NCBI GenBank assembly: GCA_016124745.1
Contig: WGNC01000046.1
Span: 1-32,722, forward strand
Direction: 5' to 3'
DNA: 32,722 nucleotides
Source of the DNA: Thiobacillus sp.
GTDB lineage: Bacteria; Pseudomonadota; Gammaproteobacteria; Burkholderiales; Thiobacillaceae
Under the pieces are notes generated by a model that did not search any database, was not told the DNA's origin, and was given only the letters and a program-made list of their open reading frames with translations. Made by a program: the position numbers and the translations under genes. Shown here piece by piece: positions 17,188-24,308 of this stretch. Each line of letters opens with the position of its first letter. Positions within the stretch are counted from its first letter, which is position 1.

Positions 17188-17281
17188 TGTACGGCCCCCC
17201 CGGAACATTTGCAAGGAAATCAGACTTCCCCGGAATGCTTATGCCGGGCAGTTTGCAATCCGGACATGAGATGAGACAAGG

Positions 17282-17641
17282 ATGAGCCGATCCACCAACG
17301 CCGTGCTGCTGTCCGCCCTGGTTTTGCCCGGCGCCGGCCAGCTCTACCTGAAGCACCATGGGCGCGGATTCGCCCTGATCGGGGTGAGCCTGGCGTGCCT
17401 GTGGATCCTGGTAGACAGGGCGATGCAGCTGGCATCGACCGTACTCGACCAGCTAACGGCCGAAGGAGGGGCAGTCGATCCTGCGCACATCACCGAACTG
17501 GTCGCCCAGGCGTCGAACGCGCCCGCAAGCACCCTTGCCACGATTGCCACTCTCGGGCTGGCCGGCTGCTGGCTGGTCGGGATCGTCGATGCCTACCGGC
17601 TCGGCAAGGCCGAATCGACGCAGCCTCAGGGCAAAGGCTGA
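17282..17641 (+). CDS. Small two-helix membrane protein with PGAGQ motif (119 aa)
   Basis: Inner-membrane protein with a first hydrophobic segment preceded by LVLPGAGQLYLKHHGRGFALIG and a last segment ATIATLGLAGCWLVGIVDAYRLGK. The PGxGQ-Y element and the C-terminal DAYR motif are typical of TM2-like or DUF5683-like small membrane proteins. The loop between the helices (VDPAHITELVAQASNAPAST) is soluble. Function unknown. It is followed after 50 nt by the TfoX-N gene on the same strand. Confidence 0.65.
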   Translation: MSRSTNAVLLSALVLPGAGQLYLKHHGRGFALIGVSLACLWILVDRAMQLASTVLDQLTAEGGAVDPAHITELVAQASNAPASTLATIATLGLAGCWLVGIVDAYRLGKAESTQPQGKG

Positions 17642-17691
17642 TTTCATGGAATGCGCCGAGGTTCCGCGAATCTGATATTCAGGAGACCCCC

Positions 17692-18021
17692 ATGGCATAC
17701 GACGAAGGTGTTGCAGCGCGGCTCAGGGAATTGTTTCTTGAGCGCCCAGGCTTGACCGAAAAGAAGATGTTCGGCGGACTCGCGTTCATGTACCGGGGCC
17801 ACATGCTGGTGGGGATCATCGGCGAGTCACTTATGGCACGGATCGGGCAAGCCGAATATGAGGTTGTCTTGAAGTGGCCTCACGTCCGGGAAATGGATTT
17901 CACCGGAAAGCCGATGAAAGGCTATGTCTATGTCGACCCGGCCGGGTTCGAGTCGGATTCGGAACTTGGAAAATGGGCCAATCTCTGCATCCGGATCAAC
18001 GCATCCCTGCCACCCAAATGA
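17692..18021 (+). CDS. TfoX N-terminal domain protein (109 aa)
   Basis: Short protein equal to the TfoX/Sxy N-terminal domain alone: LTEKKMFGGLAFMYRGHMLVGI, then LMARIGQAEYE, FTGKPMKGYVYVDPAG and a closing W-ANLCIRINASLP. Stand-alone TfoX-N proteins are widespread and of uncertain function; full-length Sxy/TfoX is a competence regulator. AGGAG lies about 6 nt before the ATG at 17692. The repeat copy 2 begins 50 nt after the stop. Confidence 0.88.
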   Translation: MAYDEGVAARLRELFLERPGLTEKKMFGGLAFMYRGHMLVGIIGESLMARIGQAEYEVVLKWPHVREMDFTGKPMKGYVYVDPAGFESDSELGKWANLCIRINASLPPK

Positions 18022-18070
18022 AAAGCCGGAGCACAATCCTGCCCCGGTTCCAATCAAGTGCGAACAGTCC

Positions 18071-18157
18071 CTAAGGAGACGCTGATTCCTTCCGTTCGTG
18101 GTGAGCCCTTCGACCATGCTCAGGGCGAACGAACCAAATCAATAAGCGCTTCCCTAG
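18071..18157. repeat. Dispersed repeat copy 2 (87 bp, short form)
   Basis: The left end CTAAGGAGACGCTGATT and the inverted right end (18141-18157) match at 13 of 17 positions. The core at 18093-18124 equals the core of copy 1 at 31 of 32 positions. Compared with copy 1 the inner inverted arm is missing. The right end supplies the stop codon of the minus-strand gene that begins at 18468. Confidence 0.8.
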
Positions 18158-18468
18158 ATGCAGACCGGTTCGAGGCTTATCGGCAGGAGTTCGGAATCGT
18201 TCAGTTTGCCGATCATTGCGAGCATGAAGTTCTCGAAGGCGAGGATGGGCGGGAAGCCGTTGGTCATTTTTTCGATCTGGATGCAGGGTGTGCTGAATAC
18301 GACCGCTGGCCTTTGCCCGTCCTGCGTGTAGATTTCCAGAGGCAGCGGGGCGAAGCTGATTTTCGACCCCGGGTGGGGCTGGGGGGTATCCCCGGCGAAC
18401 GCCGGGCCGAAGAATCCTGAAACACCGGCCGCAACAGCACAGGACATTAAGAATCGCTTGGTATTCAT
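18154..18468 (-). CDS. Short secreted protein of unknown function, possibly truncated (104 aa)
   Basis: The ATG at 18468 has GGAG 7 nt upstream. A signal peptide (FLMSCAVAAGVSGFFGPAFA) is followed by about 80 residues: SKISFAPLPLEIYTQDGQRPAVVFSTP, then CIQIEKMTNGFPP. I do not recognise the family. Two cysteines may form a disulfide. The TAG stop (18156-18154) lies inside the terminal bases of repeat copy 2, so the original C terminus may have been cut off when the repeat arrived. Confidence 0.6.
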   Translation of the reverse strand: MNTKRFLMSCAVAAGVSGFFGPAFAGDTPQPHPGSKISFAPLPLEIYTQDGQRPAVVFSTPCIQIEKMTNGFPPILAFENFMLAMIGKLNDSELLPISLEPVCI

Positions 18469-18689
18469 GGGAGTCTCCACCTGGGTTGATTACTCGAGAT
18501 CTTGCAGCGGTCGATTGTTTATAGACGACTTATGGCGATTGCGATGCAGTCTCTTGTTACCAATCAAGATCTTCAGGCGTGAATTCAGTTCCCTGGCCCG
18601 CGGTAACCAAACGCTCAGGTGGCAATGCAATGCTCACCCAGCCGCCCCGGTCTGTGCGCGATCAAGCAGACTTGAGAGCCCAGCGACAA

Positions 18690-19103
18690 TCAGCAGCACC
18701 CTCCCCCCATCCATTTCATGACCATGTCCGTGTAACTCACGATGCCGACGATCTTGCCACCCTCGAGCACCGGTGCGCGTGCCAGACCAAACTTGTCGAA
18801 CAGCCGGGCGCAATAGCGAATATCCATGCCGGCGTCGACTGAAACCACGGGCTTGGACATGATTTCGTAGACATTGACCCGTTCCGGCGCGCGGTTTCTG
18901 GCGAGTACGTGACGCGCGATGTCGGAGATCAGCACGATGCCGTACTCGTCGTCCTCGTGGCGCTTGTTGACAATGAGGGCCTTGGTTTCCACATGCTTCA
19001 TCATGCGCAAGGCGTCGGCGACCGTGGTGAGGCCATCCACCATGTCCACCTGGGTCTTCATCACGTCCCGCACGCGGACGATGGTCTTGTGGGGGGCATT
19101 CAT
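18690..19103 (-). CDS. CBS-domain-pair protein (137 aa)
   Basis: Stand-alone Bateman module: CBS1 at about residues 10-70 (VRDVMKTQVDMVDGLTTVADALRMM, then YGIVLISDIARHVLA) and CBS2 at about 76-132 (YEIMSKPVVSVDAGMDIRYCARLF, then KIVGIVSYTDMV). CBS pairs typically bind AMP, ADP, ATP or related ligands and regulate a partner. The protein ends in WMGGGCC, an unusual terminal cysteine pair. AGGAGA precedes the ATG at 19103, which overlaps the P-II-like gene's stop as ATGA. It is the last gene of the DUF1538 operon and presumably modulates that membrane system (inference). Confidence 0.9.
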   Translation of the reverse strand: MNAPHKTIVRVRDVMKTQVDMVDGLTTVADALRMMKHVETKALIVNKRHEDDEYGIVLISDIARHVLARNRAPERVNVYEIMSKPVVSVDAGMDIRYCARLFDKFGLARAPVLEGGKIVGIVSYTDMVMKWMGGGCC

Positions 19104-19450
19104 ATTTCGTCTCCTAGGGTCTGGCTCAACTGGTTGATCTGGAACCCCACGCCTACCGCATCCTCGACGTCGATCTGGAAGGCAATGCCGGTGCCGGGAA
19201 CGTCATCGAAATGACCGACCCGGGCAATCGTTTCCAGGATGCAGCGGCTCATGTGCTCCTCCACCAGCAGCAAAACGACGTCGCGCTGGCTTTCCAGGCT
19301 GAGGCCGAAAAAGGTCTTGCTGGGCTTGAGGCCTTCACCGCGGGCCTGGTTGAGCACCGTGGCGCCGGTGGCACCGGCCTTGCGTGCCGCGTCCAGAATG
19401 GCGTCGGTCCGGTTGTCTTCCGCCATCACGATGATGAGTTTGAAATGCAT
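19100..19450 (-). CDS. Divergent P-II-like signalling protein (116 aa)
   Basis: Sequence and length fit a P-II (GlnB/GlnK-type) ferredoxin-like fold: FKLIIVMAEDNRTDAILDAARKAGATGATVL, a loop where P-II has its T-loop (about residues 36-55), VVLLLVEEH, and a B-loop-like segment GHFDDVPGTGIAF followed by VEDAVGVG. Two departures are visible. The T-loop is shorter and has no Tyr at the uridylylation position. The B-loop Lys of the canonical GDGKIF is replaced (GTGIAF). It is therefore a P-II-like sensor with altered nucleotide or partner binding. AAGGAGA lies 7 nt upstream of the ATG. It sits 24 nt after the DUF1538 genes and overlaps the CBS gene, as GlnK sits by AmtB or SbtB by SbtA. Confidence 0.82.
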   Translation of the reverse strand: MHFKLIIVMAEDNRTDAILDAARKAGATGATVLNQARGEGLKPSKTFFGLSLESQRDVVLLLVEEHMSRCILETIARVGHFDDVPGTGIAFQIDVEDAVGVGFQINQLSQTLGDEI

Positions 19451-19474
19451 GGTCGCGTCTCCTTGTGCCTTCGA

Positions 19475-20257
19475 TTAGCCCTGATGCGCCTTCCGCGCGC
19501 TCCGGCGTGCCCGCCATTCACTGATCTGTGCATAGCCCATCACCGTCATCATCGGAAACAGGCTCGCGAAAGCGATCAGCCCGAATCCATCGAGTATCGG
19601 ACTGCGGCCCGGGATGGCGCTGGCCAGCCCCAGACCGAGTGCCGCCACCAGCGGCACCGTGACGGTGGAGGTCGTCACGCCGCCCGAATCGAAGGCCAGG
19701 GCGATGATCGTGCGCGGGGCGAAAAGCGTCTGGATCAGTACCAGAATATAGCCGCTGATGATGTACCAGTGCAGCGGGGTGCCAGTGACGATGCGGAATG
19801 CACCCAGGGCGATGCCGATCGCCACGCCGATGGCCACGGCCGCCCGCAGGCCCCACACCCCCACCGTGCCACCCGATACGCTGTGCGCTTTCATGGCCAC
19901 GGCGATCAGGGCCGGTTCCGCCACGGTGGTGGAAAAGCCGATGGCCGCCGCAAACAGATAGACCCAGTAGTAATCGCCCCAGGTCAGCGTTTCTGCTGCG
20001 GACACACCGCCGATCAGGGCCGGATGAGTCAATTGTTCGGCCATCAGCCGGCCCAGCGGGAACAGAGCCTCCTCCAATCCTTCCAGAAACAGGGTCAGTC
20101 CGATGAGGACGAAGGCAAATCCGACCAGCACCTGACGCAGATGTGGAATCGGCCGGCGCAGCACGAAAACCTGGAAGCCGAACAGGATGGCCGCGATGGG
20201 CAGCACATCGCGGATTGTCAGCAGGAAGGTCTTGGCCAGCGCAAGCAGGCCGTCCAT
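19475..20257 (-). CDS. DUF1538 integral membrane protein, second copy (260 aa)
   Basis: Polytopic inner-membrane protein with about six hydrophobic segments. The family signature motifs are [14 protein letters not shown] (about residue 110), [21 protein letters not shown] (about 195) and [14 protein letters not shown] near the C terminus; all three recur in the neighbouring gene. The two proteins are clearly homologous halves and probably assemble as a pseudo-symmetric pair. Repeated polar motifs in membrane segments ([13 protein letters not shown]) look like transport or ion-binding elements, but the substrate is unknown. The ATG at 20257 overlaps the upstream gene's stop as ATGA. Confidence 0.85.
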   Translation of the reverse strand: MDGLLALAKTFLLTIRDVLPIAAILFGFQVFVLRRPIPHLRQVLVGFAFVLIGLTLFLEGLEEALFPLGRLMAEQLTHPALIGGVSAAETLTWGDYYWVYLFAAAIGFSTTVAEPALIAVAMKAHSVSGGTVGVWGLRAAVAIGVAIGIALGAFRIVTGTPLHWYIISGYILVLIQTLFAPRTIIALAFDSGGVTTSTVTVPLVAALGLGLASAIPGRSPILDGFGLIAFASLFPMMTVMGYAQISEWRARRSARKAHQG

Positions 20258-20991
20258 CAGACCATCATCCCGTAACCCATCACGAAGATCATGGGCGTGA
20301 GCGAGGCGAAGGCAATCAGGCCGAAGCCGTCGATCATGGGATTGCGGCCCTTGATCGAACTGGCCAGTCCCACGCCCAAGGCGGTCACCAGCGGAACCGT
20401 CACGGTGGATGTGGTCACGCCGCCCGAATCGTAGGCGATGCCGATGATCTCCGGCGGGGCGAATACCGTCATGATGACCACACCGATATAGCCGGAGAGG
20501 ATGAACCACTGTATCGGCCAGCCCTTGATGATGCGAATGACCCCGAGCAAGATGGCCGCGCCCACCGAGAGTGCCACGGTCAGGCGCAGGCCGAAGGCAT
20601 AGGCCCGGCGCGATTCGTCTGCCCTTTCGATCATGCCGCCCTCTGCTGCCACATTGGCGGCTTCGTCCGCGATGGCTATCAGGGCCGGCTCCGCCACCGT
20701 GGTGGAAAAACCCAGGGCAAAGGCAAACAGCAGCAACCAGAACAGGCTGCCCTTGCGTGCAAAGCCGTGGGCCATGGTTTCACCGATCGGAAACAGGCCC
20801 ATTTCCAGGCCACGAATGAAGAAGGTCAGCCCCAGTACCACCATGACGGTGCCGTAGAGAATCTTGCCGAGGTTGGGCAGCGGCTGTTGCAACACCACGA
20901 GTTGGAAAAAGGCCACCACCACGATGATGGGCATCAGATCACGGACGCTTTCGCGCACGGACCGTAGCATGTCGAGGGCCAGTTTCTTCAT
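20257..20991 (-). CDS. DUF1538 integral membrane protein, first copy (244 aa)
   Basis: First gene of the operon. After [20 protein letters not shown] come hydrophobic segments with [18 protein letters not shown] and [17 protein letters not shown], then [42 protein letters not shown] and [14 protein letters not shown]. These are the same motifs in the same order as in the next gene, which shows an ancient duplication; fused two-repeat versions are known for this family. Substrate and mechanism are unknown. No strong ribosome site precedes the ATG at 20991. A TATAAT lies about 30 nt upstream. Confidence 0.85.
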   Translation of the reverse strand: MKKLALDMLRSVRESVRDLMPIIVVVAFFQLVVLQQPLPNLGKILYGTVMVVLGLTFFIRGLEMGLFPIGETMAHGFARKGSLFWLLLFAFALGFSTTVAEPALIAIADEAANVAAEGGMIERADESRRAYAFGLRLTVALSVGAAILLGVIRIIKGWPIQWFILSGYIGVVIMTVFAPPEIIGIAYDSGGVTTSTVTVPLVTALGVGLASSIKGRNPMIDGFGLIAFASLTPMIFVMGYGMMV

Positions 20992-21018
20992 GTTGGTTAG
21001 CGGATATGACTGTCTTAA

Positions 21019-21024
21019 ATTATA
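21019..21024 (-). promoter_or_regulatory. Candidate -10 of the DUF1538/P-II/CBS operon promoter
   Basis: A perfect TATAAT on the minus strand, 28 nt before the first ATG. No good -35 is found at 16-19 nt; instead a small dyad (TCCGG-CTGAA-CCGGA) fills the region, which may be an operator and might mean the promoter needs an activator. Confidence 0.4.
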
Positions 21025-21103
21025 CGACTCCGGTTCAGCCGGAAAGCCCTCATTTCAAAGCGACCTCGAAGAATGTTAAATTGGCGCAAACAGGCCCCGG
21101 TAG

Positions 21104-21117
21104 TTGAGTCACATCAA
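21104..21117. promoter_or_regulatory. FNR/ANR-like box
   Basis: TTGAGTCACATCAA matches the TTGAT-N4-ATCAA consensus at 9 of 10 positions. It lies between the divergent DUF1538 operon and the outer-membrane gene starting at 21150, and would suggest oxygen-responsive control. The spacing to a possible -10 (TAGAAT, 21146-21151) is about 6 nt longer than usual for class II activation. Confidence 0.4.
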
Positions 21118-21149
21118 CGGATTTGCTGCAGTCAAACTGACTTTTTAGA

Positions 21150-21971
21150 ATGGCAGACACGATCATGAACGTACGAATTCCTCACGGGTTGCTTCTGGCA
21201 GCGATGGCATGCACGCCCGCCCACGCCGAACTGAGCGCCGAGGAACTGGCGAAACTGGCGCAGAACCCCGTGGGCAACCTGGTCAGCGTGCCGTTCCAGA
21301 ACAACACCAATTTCAACGTGGGACCGACCGCACGCACGCAGAACGTCCTCAACATCCAGCCGGTGATCCCTTTCACGCTGAACGCAGACTGGAACCTGAT
21401 CACGCGGACCATCATGCCGCTCATCTGGCAACCCGAGTTCGCGCCCAGCCAGGGCACCACCTTCGGCCTCGGCGACATCCAGCTCTCCACCTTCTTGTCC
21501 CCGAGCAGCCCCACGCCTTCCGGCCTGATCTGGGGCGCCGGTGCCATCGTGCAGATGCCCACCAACACCAATGGTCTGGGCAACAAGAACTGGGGACTCG
21601 GCCCGACCGCTGTCGCACTGCACATGCAAAAAGGCGACCCCTGGGTATACGGCGCGCTCGCCAACAACGTGTGGTCGCTGTCGAGCGACAATCGCGGCGG
21701 GGACTACAGCAACTTCCTGCTGCAGCCCTTCGTCAACTACAACTTCCCGAGTGGGTTCTATCTCTCCACCGCGCCGATCATCACCGCCAACTGGAAAGCC
21801 GACAGCGGTGATCAGTGGACCGTGCCGCTCGGCGGCGCCATCGGCAAGATCTTCCACCTCGGCAAGCTGCCGGTGAACACCCAAGCGGGCGCGTACTACA
21901 ACGTCGTCACGCCAGACAACGGTGCGGAATGGTCGACCCGGCTGCAGGTGCAGTTCATGTTTCCGAAATAG
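21150..21971 (+). CDS. Outer-membrane beta-barrel protein, neuromedin-U/transporter-like (273 aa)
   Basis: A signal peptide (PHGLLLAAMACTPAHA) is followed by AELSAEELAKLAQNPVGNLVSVPFQNNTNF, then alternating amphipathic strands with aromatic girdles (FTLNADWNLITRTIMPLIW, FLLQPFVNYNFPSGFYLS). It ends in RLQVQFMFPK, close to an outer-membrane C-terminal strand. This composition and N-terminal block are typical of barrels often annotated as neuromedin U or simply transporter. Substrate unknown. The start may be 21150 or the in-frame ATG at 21165; neither has a clear ribosome site. If TAGAAT at 21146-21151 is the -10, 21165 is the only possible start. Confidence 0.8.
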   Translation: MADTIMNVRIPHGLLLAAMACTPAHAELSAEELAKLAQNPVGNLVSVPFQNNTNFNVGPTARTQNVLNIQPVIPFTLNADWNLITRTIMPLIWQPEFAPSQGTTFGLGDIQLSTFLSPSSPTPSGLIWGAGAIVQMPTNTNGLGNKNWGLGPTAVALHMQKGDPWVYGALANNVWSLSSDNRGGDYSNFLLQPFVNYNFPSGFYLSTAPIITANWKADSGDQWTVPLGGAIGKIFHLGKLPVNTQAGAYYNVVTPDNGAEWSTRLQVQFMFPK

Positions 21972-22019
21972 GCGGGCAAGGGAACGGACAGGCCGTAAGA
22001 AGAAATGACCTTGACCGAA

Positions 22020-22045
22020 GGGGCTTCAGTACGAAGCCCCTTTTT
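22020..22045 (+). terminator. Intrinsic terminator of the outer-membrane protein gene
   Basis: The stem GGGGCTTC/GAAGCCCC (8 bp, perfect) with a 5-nt loop is followed directly by five T residues, 48 nt after the stop at 21971. Confidence 0.92.
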
Positions 22046-22126
22046 CACGTGCGTGGCCAGGACAAGTCACCGAAACCCGGTGACACAGAATGGGAAAGAA
22101 ATTGCGTGAGGAACGACGGACGTGCC

Positions 22127-22162
22127 ACAAACAAATCCCCCTCCCGGCCAGGCGAGGGGGAT
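22127..22162 (-). terminator. Intrinsic terminator of the SYLF-domain gene
   Basis: Read on the minus strand, ATCCCCCTC and GAGGGGGAT (22162-22154 and 22143-22135) form a 9-bp perfect stem. It is followed by TTTGTTTGTG, 25 nt after the stop of the gene ending at 22188. Confidence 0.9.
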
Positions 22163-22187
22163 CGATCAGACTTGGCTGATTTGACGG

Positions 22188-22886
22188 TTATTTGGCGCCC
22201 GCTGTCAGTTGCTTGATCAGCACATCGGCCTGCGGGTTCCTCACATCACCCTTGACCAGGATATCCACCGGCGTCACAGGCTTGCCAAAATAAGCATGGT
22301 TGAGGCTGTCGCGCACTGCGATGACGGAGCCTTCAAGACTCAGGCCACCGAACAGGCCCTTGGTGCGCGTGAACTGGAGGATATCGACTGTTGCGGCCTG
22401 CGCGCCTGCGCCTACCGGGCCTGCCGCCACGCTGGCATCCGCGCCTGCCTGGAATTTGTTGCTGAGCAGTGCATCCTTGCCCTTGTCGGTCATCGCCATC
22501 ATCACCACCTGGGCTGCCGAACCGCCGGCCTGAAATCCCCAACTCACCGAAGCTGCTGTGGCGAAGGACGGACCTTTCCACGTATTGGTCGCTTCGTCGC
22601 GCGCCAGCACCACCCCGGTACCACCCGAGCCACCGAAAATGAAGCCGGCCTTGACCAGCGTCGGAATAATCAACACAGCCTTGGCCTTGGTGATGTTATC
22701 GCGATACCAAGTCATGTTGGGATCGGCCGAAAAGTCCTTGAGGACCGTTACGGATCCATTCACCACCTTGACAGCTTCGGCCTTGTCTTTGGCCGCGTCG
22801 TCACTGGCTAGAGCCTGCACGGAACCCAGCGCGACACTTGACAACGCCAGCAAACCGAACAATTTCGTAGAAAGGGTGTGTTTCAT
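22188..22886 (-). CDS. SYLF/Ysc84-domain secreted protein (232 aa)
   Basis: A signal peptide (LFGLLALSSVALGSVQALA) is followed by the SYLF (lipid-binding, Ysc84-like) domain: ITKAKAVLIIPTLVKAGFIFGGSGG, VVLARDEATNTWKGPSF, SVSWGFQAGGSAAQVVMMAM and the late LFGGLSLEGSVIAVRD block. Bacterial SYLF proteins are periplasmic or outer-membrane lipid-associated proteins of uncertain role. The ATG at 22886 has GGAGG 6 nt upstream. It forms a single-gene unit with its own strong terminator. Confidence 0.92.
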   Translation of the reverse strand: MKHTLSTKLFGLLALSSVALGSVQALASDDAAKDKAEAVKVVNGSVTVLKDFSADPNMTWYRDNITKAKAVLIIPTLVKAGFIFGGSGGTGVVLARDEATNTWKGPSFATAASVSWGFQAGGSAAQVVMMAMTDKGKDALLSNKFQAGADASVAAGPVGAGAQAATVDILQFTRTKGLFGGLSLEGSVIAVRDSLNHAYFGKPVTPVDILVKGDVRNPQADVLIKQLTAGAK

Positions 22887-23384
22887 AATTAACCTCCATG
22901 TGGTTGAACAAAGACAAACGACTACATTTGCATTAATCATAGTCACTTCAATTCTGTCTGGCGCAGGGGATGCGAAAAAAACACGGCAGCCAGCCCGAGT
23001 GGCGACAAGTATGGCAAGCGCTTCTCAGAGATCGAAGTCTCGTCGGCCTGGAGCGGCCATTTGTGAAATTTGCACGCGTGCTTCGGCAACGGGGAAAGAA
23101 TCGGGACTTCTGGGCCATGGGTAGCGAACGACACGCGAATCTGCCAGCCTGTCAAGATGTGCTCGTGGAGACGGATTCGATGGCGACGGCTTGGGGGGAC
23201 CGCTTCGGGGCGGGACCGCCCCCAGATTCGTGACGGAAGGCAAGGCTGGCTGTTCTTGTCTCTTAGCAGATGTGGCGATGGGTTCATCCATGGCGGGCCA
23301 GCATTGCCTTGGCAAAGAAGTCACGCTGAGCCCAATACGTGACTTCAGGGGGGCGATATTGTCAGGAATGGCTCGGATGGCGTC
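22887..23384. other. Long intergenic region without a supported gene
   Basis: Upstream of the divergent SYLF and outer-membrane genes. Short frames exist on both strands but none has a ribosome site or recognisable product. No RNA gene is evident by eye. Confidence 0.5.
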
Positions 23385-23390
23385 TATAAT
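23385..23390 (+). promoter_or_regulatory. Candidate -10 (TATAAT) before the outer-membrane protein gene
   Basis: A perfect TATAAT followed by a GC-rich discriminator (GCGCG). A TTGTCA upstream is 20 nt away, too far for a standard -35. The implied leader to the GTG at 23481 is about 85 nt. Confidence 0.45.
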
Positions 23391-23480
23391 GCGCGACTAG
23401 AAGTATGGCAGGCAGGCTTCGTCAGCCAAAAGACCTTGAAATTTGCACTTCGTCACAACTTAACTCCGGGAGTTTCAACA

Positions 23481-24308
23481 GTGAACATACGCGCCGTTGC
23501 ATGTCGCTCGACCACCCTGCTCGCCATGGCTCTGACCGCGCTTGCGCCCATTGCCGCACAGGCAGAATCCGCCGACGATGACTGGCAATACCAAGCGGCC
23601 ATCTACCTCTGGCTTCCAGCGCTTGGTGGCGAAACGTCCTTTCCGGCCAATAACGGCGGTTCCAGCATCGACATTTCGGCAAAGGACGTCCTCAACGCAT
23701 TGAAGATGGCGTTCATGGGCACCGCCAGTGCGAAGAAGGGCCAATGGGGGGTGTGGACGGATCTGGTCTATGCCGACTTCGGCGCCAAGAAAAGTGGTTC
23801 TCGCGACTTTGAAATCGGCCACGTGCAGATACCCGCCAACGTCAATGCCAACCTGAAGTACGACATCAAGACCTGGGTCTGGACAGTGGCCGGCACTTAC
23901 GAACTGGTCAAGAAGCCGAACTACACGCTCGACCTGCTGGGCGGTGCGCGCTATCTGGACGTGAGCCAGTCGCTCGACTGGACAATCAACGGCGACATCA
24001 GCGCGCTGCCGCCCGTTTCGCGCACCGGCTCGGCTGAAGTGAGCTCGGACGTCTGGGACGGCATCGTCGGCGTCAAGGGCGTGGCCGACCTGGGAAGCGA
24101 GCACAAATGGTTCATCCCCTACTACCTCGACGTCGGCACCGGCCAGTCGGATCTCACCTGGCAGGTCAATGCCGGCATCGGCTACCGCTACAACTGGGGT
24201 GCCCTGGTCGCGACCTGGCGTTACCTGGACTACGAATTCGACTCGGGTAATCCGATCAAGAGCGTGAGCCTGAACGGGCCGCTGTTCGGCGCAAGCTTCA
24301 ATTGGTAA
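23481..24308 (+). CDS. Outer-membrane beta-barrel protein (275 aa)
   Basis: The GTG at 23481 has GGGAG 8 nt upstream, which decides the start over an upstream in-frame TTG. A signal peptide (LLAMALTALAPIAAQA) is followed by DDDWQYQAAIYLWLPALGGETSFP, a typical first strand of small proteobacterial barrels. Alternating strands follow, such as VWTVAGTYELV, LLGGARYLDVSQSLDW and GIGYRYNWGALVATWRYLDYEF. The protein ends in LFGASFNW, a terminal aromatic suited to BAM recognition. Function unknown. It is monocistronic. Confidence 0.85.
   Translation: MNIRAVACRSTTLLAMALTALAPIAAQAESADDDWQYQAAIYLWLPALGGETSFPANNGGSSIDISAKDVLNALKMAFMGTASAKKGQWGVWTDLVYADFGAKKSGSRDFEIGHVQIPANVNANLKYDIKTWVWTVAGTYELVKKPNYTLDLLGGARYLDVSQSLDWTINGDISALPPVSRTGSAEVSSDVWDGIVGVKGVADLGSEHKWFIPYYLDVGTGQSDLTWQVNAGIGYRYNWGALVATWRYLDYEFDSGNPIKSVSLNGPLFGASFNW

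Noticed and set aside
17231..17262. CCCGG/CCGGG hairpin after the NYN gene as a terminator
   Set aside because: Only a 5-bp stem with a 10-nt loop and no T run.
19211..20275. 354-residue plus-strand frame
   Set aside because: Antisense to the DUF1538 and P-II-like genes; His/Gln/Arg-rich low-information sequence.
23359..23364. TTGTCA as the -35 for the TATAAT at 23385
   Set aside because: The spacing of 20 nt is outside the usual 16-18 nt range.
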